From Rubrivivax sp. (GTDB lineage Bacteria; Pseudomonadota; Gammaproteobacteria; Burkholderiales; Burkholderiaceae_C), in contig JADCGQ010000060.1 in the NCBI GenBank assembly GCA_020248945.1, positions 1-44,966 on the forward strand: a DNA stretch of 44,966 nt. The letters are read 5' to 3'. Numbering within the stretch: position 1 is the stretch's first letter; each line of letters starts with the position of its first letter. Below are positions 1-8,565 of the stretch, piece by piece. The notes under the pieces are model-generated. The model did no database searches and was not told where the DNA came from. It saw nothing but the letters and a program-made list of their open reading frames with translations. The translations under genes were made by a program, and so were the position numbers.

Positions 1-5
1 GCCAA

Positions 6-3000
6 TTGCGCGAACTCATCGGAGGCAATTCGATCGGAGACATCCAGCATGAGATGCTGGATGAATTCACAGTACTTGCATTTCCATCTCGGTCACTCCG
101 TCAAGCGAAAACTTCAATTAATTCAATAACTTACGCGGTCAATTCTAGCGTGCTTCGCTTAAGTTCGGTGGATTGGCTCCGCCTGTTCCGCCTCTTTGGC
201 ACCGTGGCGCATGCTTCCTCCACCGGCCTCGGACTGATGGTGCCCTTCATGCCTGAGGAGGCCTTTGAGGCGCTGCAGGCGGCGGCCCGGTCCGAGCCCA
301 CCCAATCCCGATCGGAGCCTGCGACACTGAACGCAGCCGACCCCCGGCAGCGTTGCTCGGCGCTGTTCAAGGCTTGCCTGCGCCGGGTGCTTGACGAGTT
401 CCTGCATGGCTTGGAGGCAGCCTTGAACGAGGTGGCCGACAAGGCGGGCGTCATGCCGGACAGGCTGCTTACGCGTGAGGCAGCTGTCGCTCTGAAGGCT
501 GGGCGGGCCGGTGTCGAGCGGCGCTTCCTGGCTCGTGCCATGCAGGGCCTGGTACCGCACGCCCCAGTCGGTGCGCACGCAGCCTGCGGCGGCAAAGAGC
601 AGGTCCTGGCCCTGCTGGAAGAGTCGGAGTTCGAGGACTGGCTGCGCCTGGCCGCCGTGATCAATCGGCTCGACTCGGACATTGACGGCATGAAGCCGTT
701 GATGCGCGTGGAGCGGCGCTACGGGCAACTGACCGGCCAGCCCATCGATCGCCAGAGCAACCCGTTCGGTCCGTCCATGATCTGCCGGGCCTTCCAGGCG
801 GCCGTACGGGAAGTGCCGCTGTCCGATAGCGCCCGGACGTTCGCTTACAAGGGTTTCGGGCGAGCGTTGGGGCTTCACCTGCCTGCTTTGTTCGAGCAGT
901 TGGACGAGGCGCTATCGGTGCTCGGCGAACCCGAGCCCGACCACAGGGCGGCAACCCCGAGCGACACGAACGCTTCCTCAGTACCGTCGCAGGATCGGCC
1001 CGAGGCCACGGCAGACGATCGGCATGGACCCGGCGCGCCCACGCTGCCCGAGGGCACCAACCGCGCCCCCGACTCCCCCCGCCAGGGCGAGCCGCTGTCG
1101 GGGCGGGAATACAGGCTGGACAGCGTGCTCGCGACGCTGAAGCGGGCCCCCAACGTCAGCCCCGGCTTGGCGGAACGCCCGGGCAGCGGTGCTGCGCAGG
1201 GGCCCCGCATCGAGCTGCTGTCGGTGGCCCAGGATCTGATGCGCGCGAGCGCGTCGGCGCTCGGCCAACGGGCCCAGCCTGGCCACGCTGCGCCCGCGCA
1301 AGCGGGCTCCGCCGTCGCCACCGCGGGAGACCTGGCCCGGCTGATCGAAGCCGCGCCGGCGTCAGGCTGGATGGAGGCCCCAGGCGCGGGCCGGCAGCCG
1401 TTGAGCGAGCGCATGTCCTTGGTGGCGGGTGGCCTGAACATCGGCGCCCCTATGCGGCAGGCTCTGGACAATACAGGTGCCCTGCTCGGCAAGGCCCTGA
1501 CAGTGTCGGGCGGCGGAATGGGCATCGACGGCCTGCTCAAACGACTAGAGCAGCCGCTGCTCAAGCTGAGCCTGCGCGAGGGCGGCTTTCCGGACTCAAC
1601 CGACCACCCCGCGCGGAAGGTGGTCGACTCGTTGGAGCAGTACGCCATCGCCGTCGACGACGAGGGGCGGTTCTTCGATTCCAAGCTGCAACGCTACCTG
1701 CAGCTCGCGGTGGACCGCATCTGCCGCCATGCCGACCATGACCCCGAGGTGTACGTCAAGGTGCGGGACAGCCTGTTGCGCCTCTTGCCGCCGCTGCAGC
1801 AGACCCGGCAGTCGCGCGTCGAACAGCTCCAAGAGGCCTGTGAGGGCCGGCAACGGATACGGCTGGCCCGGCGGCGGGTGCAAGAGGAGTTGCACCGGCG
1901 GCTGACCGGCCGCGAGGTCCCGACGGCCGTGCTGGGTTTGCTGGATGCGGGGTGGCGCCAGGCCCTGGTGATGCTGGAGTCGCGCGTGGGCGCGCAGGAT
2001 GCCCGCTGGACAGACGCCCTGGCGCTGCTCGATCAGGTGCTGTCTCTCCTGTCGCCGGAGTCGACCGACACACCGGCCGCGCGCCGGCAAGCGGCACTGA
2101 CGGCGACTGACCAGCTCGACGGCCTGCTGGCCAGTGTCAACCCGATGGCCGACGCCCGCGAGGCCGCGCTGGCCGAATTGCAACGCAGCCTGGACATGGT
2201 GGCGCAAGGCCGGGCCGCGCCGGCCGCGAAGCCCGACGAAGCGCTGTTTGGTCCGGCGGGCGATGGCGGCGACGCCGCCGATGACGCGTTGGCAGGGCTG
2301 GCGCGGCGACTGCGCCTGGGCGACTGGTGGGAGGTGAGGAGATCGGGCGCCTGGGTGCCGATGCAACTGGTCTGGTACAGCAAGCAAGCGGCCGAGTGCG
2401 CCTTCACGAACCGCTCGGCCACCCGCAAGCTGGAGATCTCGCTGGACAGCCTGGCCCGGCAGCTCAGCGAAGGCACGATGCGCGAGGCGACCGATCAGGG
2501 GCAGCCGCTGCTGGAGCGGTCGGTGCAGGCCCTGGTGGACGAGGCGACAGGGCAGATGCTGCAAAGGGCGTATCACGACCCACTGACCGGGCTGCTCAGC
2601 CGCAAGGGGTTCCTGCAGCGGCTGGCGCAGACCGCGCTGAACTGCAGCGACGACCTCACGCACCTGGTAGGCGTCATCGAGTTCGACCAGTTGCGCGTCC
2701 TTTACCAGGCCTGTGGGGTCGCGCACGGGGAAGCCCTCGCGCGTACGCTGGCCGAGATGGTCAAGGCCCGCTTGGGGCAGGACGTGGTCCTGGCGAGCTT
2801 CCGAGACGACACGATTTGGCTGATGCTTCCCGCGTGCCGCCGGGACGAGGGCCTGGCCAGGCTGGACCAGCTACTCGTGCACCTCAACGAGTTCCGTTAC
2901 CAGACCGAGGGCCAGAGCTACAGCGTCGGGGCCAACATGGGGGTTGCCGAGTTCATGCCCGGCGTCGACAGCCCCGACGTGGCGGTGCAGCGGGCCGACA

Positions 3001-3854
3001 TGGCCTGCGTCGCCGCCAAGTCGCGGGGCCGCAACCGCATGCAGTGTTATGCGTCTGAAGACCGCCAGTTCCGCAGCCAGCAGGACATGGTCTCGTGGAT
3101 GGGCCGCATCGACAGCCTGCTGGCTGGCAAGGGCCTGTACCTGCGCTGCCAGCTGATCATGCCGATCGCTGCCGACTCGGCCTTGAAGCCCTACCACGAG
3201 GTGCTGCTGGGTTTGGATCAGGCGCCAGGGCAGCCGTCGAGCCCGCTGCCCTTCATCCTGGCGGCGGAGGGCCTGCGCCGGGCCCATGAGGTGGACCTCT
3301 GGGTGCTGCGCCAGACCTTCAACTGGATACGCCTGCACCGCAGCGAGTTCGCCCGTCATGGCGGCGTGTCCATCAACCTGTCGGCCACCTCGCTGGCCCA
3401 TCCAGGCATGATCGAGGCGCTGCGCCATGAACTTCGGTCGGGCGATATCCCCACGGAGCTCATTGCGTTCGAGATCACAGAGACCGCGGCCATCGAAAGC
3501 TATGCCGCGGCTGAGGACTTCATCCGCCAGATGCGGCGCTATGGCTTCCGATTTGCGCTGGACGATTTCGGTAGCGGCCACACCTCTTACAGGCACCTCA
3601 AGAACCTGCGCTTCGACGCCTTGAAGATCGACGGCAGCTTCATCAAGGACATCCTGGACAGCCCGGATGACTTCGCCATCGTGAAGTCCATGAACGACAT
3701 CGCGCACTCTCTGGGGATGCGCACGGTGGCCGAGTACGTGGATTCGCCGGCCATTCTGGCCAAGCTGCGCGAGATTGGTGTCGACTATGCGCAGGGCTTC
3801 GCTATCCTCAAGCCCTGCCGAATCGAGCAGTTGCTGGCTCACGAAGCGGCCTGA
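6..3854 (+). CDS. DUF1631 protein with degenerate GGDEF and EAL (EVL) domains; likely c-di-GMP phosphodiesterase
   Basis: Cytoplasmic cyclic-di-GMP signalling protein. From a start at 6 it has 1282 residues. The frame is also open leftward to the window edge, so the gene may be partial, while an ATG at 237 would give 1205 residues. Numbering from that ATG: DUF1631-type helical region about 40-770 (for example FEDWLRLAAVINRLD near 130), GGDEF domain about 778-940, EAL domain about 960-1205. The GGDEF signature is replaced by FRDDT near 854, so cyclase activity is unlikely. The EAL domain has EVL in place of EAL but keeps NLSA, EITE, DDFGSG, KIDG, VAEY and AQGF, so phosphodiesterase activity is plausible. 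The stretch GTVAHASSTGLGL just before 237 looks like the end of a PilZ domain. The first 200 bases have unusual codons (ATA, TTA, AAT) for this GC-rich genome. Function is inferred from domains; the start is uncertain. Confidence 0.85.
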   Translation: MRELIGGNSIGDIQHEMLDEFTVLAFPSRSLRQAKTSINSITYAVNSSVLRLSSVDWLRLFRLFGTVAHASSTGLGLMVPFMPEEAFEALQAAARSEPTQSRSEPATLNAADPRQRCSALFKACLRRVLDEFLHGLEAALNEVADKAGVMPDRLLTREAAVALKAGRAGVERRFLARAMQGLVPHAPVGAHAACGGKEQVLALLEESEFEDWLRLAAVINRLDSDIDGMKPLMRVERRYGQLTGQPIDRQSNPFGPSMICRAFQAAVREVPLSDSARTFAYKGFGRALGLHLPALFEQLDEALSVLGEPEPDHRAATPSDTNASSVPSQDRPEATADDRHGPGAPTLPEGTNRAPDSPRQGEPLSGREYRLDSVLATLKRAPNVSPGLAERPGSGAAQGPRIELLSVAQDLMRASASALGQRAQPGHAAPAQAGSAVATAGDLARLIEAAPASGWMEAPGAGRQPLSERMSLVAGGLNIGAPMRQALDNTGALLGKALTVSGGGMGIDGLLKRLEQPLLKLSLREGGFPDSTDHPARKVVDSLEQYAIAVDDEGRFFDSKLQRYLQLAVDRICRHADHDPEVYVKVRDSLLRLLPPLQQTRQSRVEQLQEACEGRQRIRLARRRVQEELHRRLTGREVPTAVLGLLDAGWRQALVMLESRVGAQDARWTDALALLDQVLSLLSPESTDTPAARRQAALTATDQLDGLLASVNPMADAREAALAELQRSLDMVAQGRAAPAAKPDEALFGPAGDGGDAADDALAGLARRLRLGDWWEVRRSGAWVPMQLVWYSKQAAECAFTNRSATRKLEISLDSLARQLSEGTMREATDQGQPLLERSVQALVDEATGQMLQRAYHDPLTGLLSRKGFLQRLAQTALNCSDDLTHLVGVIEFDQLRVLYQACGVAHGEALARTLAEMVKARLGQDVVLASFRDDTIWLMLPACRRDEGLARLDQLLVHLNEFRYQTEGQSYSVGANMGVAEFMPGVDSPDVAVQRADMACVAAKSRGRNRMQCYASEDRQFRSQQDMVSWMGRIDSLLAGKGLYLRCQLIMPIAADSALKPYHEVLLGLDQAPGQPSSPLPFILAAEGLRRAHEVDLWVLRQTFNWIRLHRSEFARHGGVSINLSATSLAHPGMIEALRHELRSGDIPTELIAFEITETAAIESYAAAEDFIRQMRRYGFRFALDDFGSGHTSYRHLKNLRFDALKIDGSFIKDILDSPDDFAIVKSMNDIAHSLGMRTVAEYVDSPAILAKLREIGVDYAQGFAILKPCRIEQLLAHEAA
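41..63. repeat. Perfect 10-bp inverted repeat near the 5' end of the GGDEF/EAL frame
   Basis: CATCCAGCAT at 41-50 and its exact reverse complement ATGCTGGATG at 54-63 are separated by GAG. There is no T-tract, so this is not a typical terminator. It lies in an AT-richer stretch whose codon use differs from the rest of the gene. It may be an operator, a mobile-element end or chance. Function is unknown. Confidence 0.5.
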
Positions 3855-3890
3855 CCGCAGCGGCCTCAAGGCTGCTGCTCGCCGCACCGC

Positions 3891-4070
3891 GACAACGCCA
3901 AGCCGGCCGGCGCAGCCCTGGCCTGCACGCTCATGATCAACCTCAGGCGGCTGGCCTTGGTAGGCACCGAACTGCAGCAGGCCTGCACGGCCACGATCCG
4001 CACGCGGCTGCTCAAGATCGGCGCGGCGATGCTGCGCAACACGCGCCAGCATGGCAGACGCCAGCGCCCG
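3891..4070 (+). pseudogene. Remnant resembling the C-terminus of an IS1380-family transposase
   Basis: In frame with the ATG at 3933 the translation contains LRRLALVGTELQQA, then TIRTRLLKIGAAMLRNTR. This matches the pattern I know from the C-terminal end of IS1380-type DDE transposases (LRRLAL..TEL..A...TIR..LLKIGA...RNTR). Only about 60 residues are recognisable. The catalytic core is absent and the sequence decays after about 4046. The 267-base space between the GGDEF/EAL gene and the LysR gene is otherwise empty. I infer an old insertion of which only the 3' tail survives. Identification is from memory of the family, not from a search. Confidence 0.6.
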
Positions 4071-4121
4071 GCGGCCTCCGTGCAAACGCGGTTGCCGCCC
4101 CCGGCACCGCCGCGCGCCGGC

Positions 4122-5045
4122 TCACCCCGCGGATGCGGCGAACAGCTGCCTCAACGACACCGTCAGGTGGTCGAACACCCGCCGCATCCGCAGGCTGCGG
4201 CGCAGGTCCTCGTGGGCGCAGAGCCAGATCGACATGGGAATCGCCACCAGCCCGGGGAACACGCGGACGAGCGACGGGCGTTCGGCTGCCAGCACGGCGG
4301 GCAGCCCGGCGAAGCCGATGCCGGCCTCCACCGCGTGCAGTTGCGCGACGCCCGACACGGACCGGAACCGGAAGTCGGAGCGCTGCAAGGAGTGGCCCGC
4401 GGCTGCCGCGATCTCGATGGCCTGCTCCACCGCGATGCCGCCGACGTAGCGGCCCTCCAGGTCGGCAGGCGTGCAGTCCTCGGGCAGGCTGGCCACCAGT
4501 TCCTTGCTGCCGAAGAGCCCGATCTCCGTCTGGCCTACCGAGATGGCGATGATGTCGTCCTGCTCCGGCCGGAAGAAGCGGATGGCGATGTCCGCCTCCC
4601 GGCGAAGCAGGTTCTGCACCTCGTCGGAGGCCTGGACCTCGACCTGCAGCAGGGGCGCTTCCCGCATCAGGGGGGCCAGCAGCCGCGGCAGCACCAGCGC
4701 GCCCAGGATCTCGCTGGTGGTGACGCGCACCGTCCCGGCAACCACCTCCCCGCGGTCCCAGATCGCGTGCTCGATGCGCCCCACCCCCTCGCGCAGCGGC
4801 CGCAGGCGGTCCAGCAGGAACTCGGCGCGCTCGTTGGGCTTCATCCTGCCGGGCAGGCGGTCGAACAGCGTCTCGCCGGCCAGGGCTTCCAGCTCCCTGA
4901 TGTGCCGCCCGAGCGTGGGCTGGCTCAGGCCCAGCGCGTCCGCCGCGGCAGTGAGGGTCCGGGTCTCGCAGACCGCGATGAAGGAACGCAGCAGGTTCCA
5001 GTCATCCAGCCGGGCTCCCGGCGGCATCACCATGTTCGTCGGCAT
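4122..5045 (-). CDS. LysR-family transcriptional regulator
   Basis: DNA-binding regulator of 307 residues, the usual LysR length. The winged helix-turn-helix is at about 10-68 (LTAAADALGLSQPTLGRHI), followed by the linker helix and a LysR substrate-binding domain from about 95 to the end (VRVTTSEILG, GVAQLHAVEAGIGFAGLP). I chose the ATG at 5045 because it puts the HTH near the N-terminus; the same frame runs further upstream only as antisense-type filler. It is the last of five minus-strand genes. It lies 58 bases after the lipoprotein hydrolase and could control the two operons upstream of it, but its target and effector cannot be read from the sequence. Confidence 0.93.
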   Translation of the reverse strand: MPTNMVMPPGARLDDWNLLRSFIAVCETRTLTAAADALGLSQPTLGRHIRELEALAGETLFDRLPGRMKPNERAEFLLDRLRPLREGVGRIEHAIWDRGEVVAGTVRVTTSEILGALVLPRLLAPLMREAPLLQVEVQASDEVQNLLRREADIAIRFFRPEQDDIIAISVGQTEIGLFGSKELVASLPEDCTPADLEGRYVGGIAVEQAIEIAAAAGHSLQRSDFRFRSVSGVAQLHAVEAGIGFAGLPAVLAAERPSLVRVFPGLVAIPMSIWLCAHEDLRRSLRMRRVFDHLTVSLRQLFAASAG

Positions 5046-5103
5046 CGGTTCCGGGAGTCGTTGGAGGTCTCGAAGGTCGCCACGGCCGCGCCCGCGGCTG
5101 AGG

Positions 5104-6402
5104 TCACTGCGACGCCACTGTATCCCCGCGGCGGGGATCGACCGTGTCCAGGAATCGACCGATCCGTCGCTCCAGGTCCGGGTAGTGGGGGTTGAAGGTG
5201 GCGCGCGCGCCGGCCTCGCCGGCAGGAGGCGACTGCCCACTGACGCCGTACCAGACACGCTCGGCCTGCCGGCAGGCCTGGATCTCGTGTTCCTGGCGGA
5301 ACGGCACGCTGCCGCAGTTCCGGTAGGAGCCTGTCACGCCGTAGTGCGGGTTGTCCGGCGCGATGTGGACCGAGAGGTGCGAAAGCCCCACCACCCGCAA
5401 GGGCGCGTCGGCGGCCGGCAGCCAGACCACGCGGTCGCCGGATGCCGGGGCGGGCGTGGGCGCGGCGGAGGTGTAGTTCAGGAACACGCTCCGGGCGTCG
5501 CCGGCGCTGGCCGTGAAGAAGCGCCGGTTGCCGGCGACGTCGACCACCTCGTCGTCCTCGCTCTGCACGACCAGCCAGGGCACCCGCAGCGCGCCCCGGC
5601 CGTCGATGCGCGCGTCCATCCTGCCCAGGGTCGCCATGGTGGAGGCGATGCCCCGCGTCGGCATCGCGGCATAGCGGGCGAACTCCACCCGCGGGCCTGC
5701 GTTCAGCCACGGGCGGAATGCCGCGACCCACCGGGCCTGCCGCGCCAGGAAGGTCGAGCGGATGCGATAGGCCGGCGACAGGCCGATCACCGCGTCCACC
5801 TCGCCGGGAGAGTCCGCCGCCACGGTCAGCGCCAGGGCTGCCCCCAGCGAGAAGCCGGCCGTGACGACGAAGTCGCTCTCGCGCGCGGCCTGCGAGACCG
5901 CGGCCTGCACGTGGCCCAGCCAGTCCTCGTGGTCGACGGCCATGAGGTCGGCCGGCCGCGTGCCGTGCCCGGGCAGCAGCAGCACGCGCGACTCGAAGCA
6001 CTGCCGCGCGAGCGAGGCCGCCATGTCGCGCATCGCGAAGGCGCTGTCGGACAGCCCGTGGACGAGGACCGCGATGCCGCGCCGCTCGCCGGCCTGGCAG
6101 GCCGGGCCCGGCGGCACCCGGAAGGGCGCCACCTGGCCCAGCTCCGCGTCCGCCCTCGACGGGTCGAAGGGCAGTCGGTGGCTGCGCAGTTCCTCGGTTA
6201 CGCCGCGGACGTAGGCGTCGAAGTCGGCGACGGGCGCGAGCGCCGCCGGATCGCTCCAGCCGCTGCTCGCGAGTTCGGGCGCCGGCGCCACCCGGCCGTT
6301 GACGGCACAGCCCGTCAGCAGCGCGGACAGCGCCGCCGTGACGAGGATGGTGGGCAGGAAGCCGCGGCCGCGGCCGGGGGCCCTTGGGTGCGGCGCGTCC
6401 AT
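5104..6402 (-). CDS. Lipoprotein alpha/beta hydrolase
   Basis: Predicted lipid-anchored serine hydrolase of 432 residues. A hydrophobic signal (about 14-30) ends in the lipobox LLTGC with Cys32 as the lipidated residue, so it should sit in the envelope facing the periplasm. The fold shows an oxyanion HG at 115-116, a nucleophile elbow GFSLG with Ser185, an acidic residue in SEDDEVVD and a C-terminal His in GLSHLSVH. The substrate is unknown; PGHG near 144 recalls lysophospholipase/carboxylesterase-type hydrolases. Its ATG shares a base with the TGA of the mipA-like gene (TGATG at 6404-6400), so translation is probably coupled and the pair probably forms an operon. Confidence 0.88.
   Translation of the reverse strand: MDAPHPRAPGRGRGFLPTILVTAALSALLTGCAVNGRVAPAPELASSGWSDPAALAPVADFDAYVRGVTEELRSHRLPFDPSRADAELGQVAPFRVPPGPACQAGERRGIAVLVHGLSDSAFAMRDMAASLARQCFESRVLLLPGHGTRPADLMAVDHEDWLGHVQAAVSQAARESDFVVTAGFSLGAALALTVAADSPGEVDAVIGLSPAYRIRSTFLARQARWVAAFRPWLNAGPRVEFARYAAMPTRGIASTMATLGRMDARIDGRGALRVPWLVVQSEDDEVVDVAGNRRFFTASAGDARSVFLNYTSAAPTPAPASGDRVVWLPAADAPLRVVGLSHLSVHIAPDNPHYGVTGSYRNCGSVPFRQEHEIQACRQAERVWYGVSGQSPPAGEAGARATFNPHYPDLERRIGRFLDTVDPRRGDTVASQ
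5122..5138. repeat. 17-bp palindrome about 77 bases upstream of the LysR gene
   Basis: ATCCCCGC at 5122-5129, a single G, then GCGGGGAT at 5131-5138. It lies inside the 3' end of the hydrolase gene but at a distance suited to an operator for the downstream LysR gene, which has only 58 bases of non-coding DNA in front of it. GC-rich palindromes also arise by chance in such DNA, so the role is speculative. Confidence 0.3.
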
Positions 6403-7226
6403 CAGAAACGGTAGCCGAGCGCCAGGCCGAGGGCGGTCGAGGTGGCGTCGCCGCGCAATCGCACGATGGGGCTGTCGCTGGCGTCGCCGGCCAGGCGCGA
6501 CACGCCCAGCCGGCCCACCAGCGTCCACTGCCGGGCAAGGTCGACCGAGGCGGTAAGTCCGATGCTGGTGCTCTTCAGGCCGCCAGAGGCCTTGTAGACC
6601 GGCAGTCCGCTGCGCAGGCTGTTGTCGGCGTCCACCGAGAAATAGGTGTCCATGTACCGGTCGTCCGCGTAGGTCGCGCGCAGGTCCACCCCGTACTGGA
6701 AGGCGCCCGTCCGGGCCGCCTGGTACTGCAGGCCCCAGGTGATCTGGGTGCCCTTGCCGCCCCGGGCCTCGAGGCCCACGCTCAGGCGGTCGCCCTTCGT
6801 CAGGGTGTCGCCGAATCCGTACTCGACGAAGCCGCCGGCCTCGCTGGTGGCGTCGACCTTGCGCAGCCGGCGCACCACCGCGTCCTCGACGCCATCGTCC
6901 CGCGCCGGGCGCATCGCCAGCACCGGGCCGAAGGCCCAGGGGCTCTTCGGGCCCATCACGTTCCACTGCGCGCCCAGCCCCGCCAGCCGCAGGCTGCCGT
7001 ACCGGCCGAGGGACAGTCGACCCAGCACGAACGGCCGCACGGCCTGGTCGGCGGAGCCCTCGAAGTCGGCCAGCGAGATGGCGCCCAGACCCAGCAGGTT
7101 GCGTGCGGGTTCCTGGGCCATCGCCAAGCCGGCGGCGCCGGCCAGGGCGAGACCGGCCAGCAGGGCCCGGCTCGCCGCCGGCCCGGGCCACCGCGACTCT
7201 GTGGAAAGAAGGTTGGATGGGTTCAA
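6402..7226 (-). CDS. MipA/OmpV family outer-membrane protein
   Basis: Outer-membrane beta-barrel of about 274 residues. A signal peptide ending near AGLAMA precedes the mature protein. The C-terminal third has the family hallmarks YMDTYFSVD, SGLPVYKASGG and a terminal YRF aromatic motif for barrel assembly. MipA-type proteins are envelope scaffold or stress-related proteins; the exact role here is unknown. I prefer the TTG at 7226, which has GAAAGG six bases upstream. A GTG at 7292 in the same frame would give 296 residues and an unusually long leader before the signal. The gene is coupled to the downstream lipoprotein hydrolase (TGATG overlap). A leader block shared with the DUF4386 operon lies 68-135 bases upstream. 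Confidence 0.88.
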   Translation of the reverse strand: MNPSNLLSTESRWPGPAASRALLAGLALAGAAGLAMAQEPARNLLGLGAISLADFEGSADQAVRPFVLGRLSLGRYGSLRLAGLGAQWNVMGPKSPWAFGPVLAMRPARDDGVEDAVVRRLRKVDATSEAGGFVEYGFGDTLTKGDRLSVGLEARGGKGTQITWGLQYQAARTGAFQYGVDLRATYADDRYMDTYFSVDADNSLRSGLPVYKASGGLKSTSIGLTASVDLARQWTLVGRLGVSRLAGDASDSPIVRLRGDATSTALGLALGYRF

Positions 7227-7293
7227 GGCATGCCTTTCAAAGTGTTTGGTGTCTCGATCCGCGGGGATGGCGTTCGCGTCCGCGCTCCGCACC

Positions 7294-7361
7294 GAGTGTG
7301 TGGAGGGCCCCGTCGATCACCAACCCCTGCGGCCGCATGCGTCGCATGCGTCGGTGAATGG
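7294..7361 (-). promoter_or_regulatory. Leader block A upstream of the mipA-like operon, similar to block B at 9381-9448
   Basis: This 68-base block aligns without gaps to 9381-9448, with about 50 of 68 identities by my hand count. The best-kept parts are GAGTGT, GGAGGGCC, CCAACCCCTGC, CCGCATGC and TGAATGG (plus-strand sense). It contains a tandem 9-base repeat, GCATGCGTC twice (7336-7353). Both blocks sit about 70-140 bases before a minus-strand operon. I infer a shared regulatory leader or promoter; no clear -35/-10 pair could be picked. Confidence 0.45.
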
Positions 7362-7417
7362 AGCCGCGCGTGGCAGGGCCGCGGCGTGGCGACGGGGTGA
7401 CCCCGTCGCCCCGGTCG

Positions 7418-8563
7418 TCAGCCGGTGGTTCGTCGCGGTGGCGCCGCAGCCTGCGGCGATGCGGCGCGCAAGGCGTCGACGGCCGCAGCGCCCATGGGCA
7501 GGCCGGGGTCGAGCACGAGACGACCCTCGACCTCGCCCGCCTCGATCAGGCGATGCGCCTCGACGGCCTCGTCGAGCGCGAAGACGCGCTGCACGCGAGG
7601 GGCGATCGCGCCGTCGTCGAGCAGGGTGAACAGCGCCGCGAGATCGGACCGGAACCAGTCCGGATGCCGGGCCCGGCGATCCGCGATGTCGTAGAACGCC
7701 ACGCGCCCCGAGGCACCCGGGCGCGAGGACAACCACTTGATCTGCAGGAAGTCCAGTCCCAGGCGCAGCAGCGCCAGCAGGCCCGGCCGCGCGTGGCCGG
7801 CCCGGCCGGCGGCCCTGAAGGGCGCACTGAAGCCCAGCGCGACCAGCCGCCCGCCGGGCGCGAGCCGTGCCAGCACGGCGCCGAGCGCCTCGCCCCGGGC
7901 AGCGTCGACGATGACCTTGAAGCCGTGCCGTTCGCTCGCCAGGCGGTCCAGCCGGCCGGCGGCGTCGGGCTCGTCGTAGGCGACGAAGGTCGCGCCCAGC
8001 CCGGTCACGGCCTCCTCCCGCCGCGCCGAGGCCACGCCGACCGCGCGCAGCCCGAATGCGCGGCACAGGTCGAGCGCGGCCTGCCCCACGGCGCCGCTGG
8101 CACCGTAGACCAGCACCGCGTCGCCCGGCATCGCCTCGGCCTCGCGGAACAGCGCCTGGTAGGCGGTCAGGTAGCTGAGGATCAGCGGCTCGACACGGGT
8201 CGCGTCCAGGTCCTGAGGCACCTCGACGAGCGTGGCGGCCGGCCGCACCACGTGGGTGGCGTTGCCGCCGACCTGGACGAGGTCGGCGACCCGGTCGCCA
8301 CTGCGCCACCCCGTGACGCCCGGCCCGACGCCATCGATGCGCCCGACGAGGTCGTAGCCCAGGGTCACGGGCAGGGTCGGCTTCAGGACGGGGTAGAGGT
8401 TGCGGCGGATCAGCGTGTCGGTGAAGACAAGGCTCGACGCCTCCACCCGGATGCGCACCTCGCCCGGGCCCGGCTCCGGGAGCGCCGCGTCCTCCACCAG
8501 CCGGATGACTTCGGGCCCGCCGAAGGCCCGGATCTCGAGTCGCCTCACCGTCACGGCCGTCAT
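7418..8563 (-). CDS. Zinc-independent quinone oxidoreductase-like medium-chain dehydrogenase/reductase
   Basis: NAD(P)H-dependent oxidoreductase of the quinone oxidoreductase (QOR) branch of the MDR superfamily, 381 residues. The N-terminal GroES-like domain has EIRAFGG-type opening residues, and LPVTLGYDLVGRI near 64-76. The Rossmann domain carries YGASGAVG at 153-160. The zinc-binding cysteines of alcohol dehydrogenases are missing, as expected for QOR-type enzymes. It is slightly long, owing to an Ala/Arg-rich C-terminal tail. The ATG at 8563 lies two bases after the TGA of the DUF4386 gene, with GAGG overlapping that stop, so the two are co-translated. The substrate is unknown, probably a quinone or an activated alkene. 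Confidence 0.9.
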   Translation of the reverse strand: MTAVTVRRLEIRAFGGPEVIRLVEDAALPEPGPGEVRIRVEASSLVFTDTLIRRNLYPVLKPTLPVTLGYDLVGRIDGVGPGVTGWRSGDRVADLVQVGGNATHVVRPAATLVEVPQDLDATRVEPLILSYLTAYQALFREAEAMPGDAVLVYGASGAVGQAALDLCRAFGLRAVGVASARREEAVTGLGATFVAYDEPDAAGRLDRLASERHGFKVIVDAARGEALGAVLARLAPGGRLVALGFSAPFRAAGRAGHARPGLLALLRLGLDFLQIKWLSSRPGASGRVAFYDIADRRARHPDWFRSDLAALFTLLDDGAIAPRVQRVFALDEAVEAHRLIEAGEVEGRLVLDPGLPMGAAAVDALRAASPQAAAPPRRTTG

Positions 8564-8565
8564 CC

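Noticed and set aside
3933..6414. Plus-strand frames at 3933-5195 and 4471-6414
   Set aside because: They run antisense to the LysR and hydrolase genes. Only the first part of 3933-5195 (to about 4070) carries a real signal, the transposase remnant.
7336..7353. Tandem GCATGCGTC repeat as a possible CRISPR or satellite
   Set aside because: Only two units of nine bases, no spacers; it fits a regulator-binding site within the shared leader.
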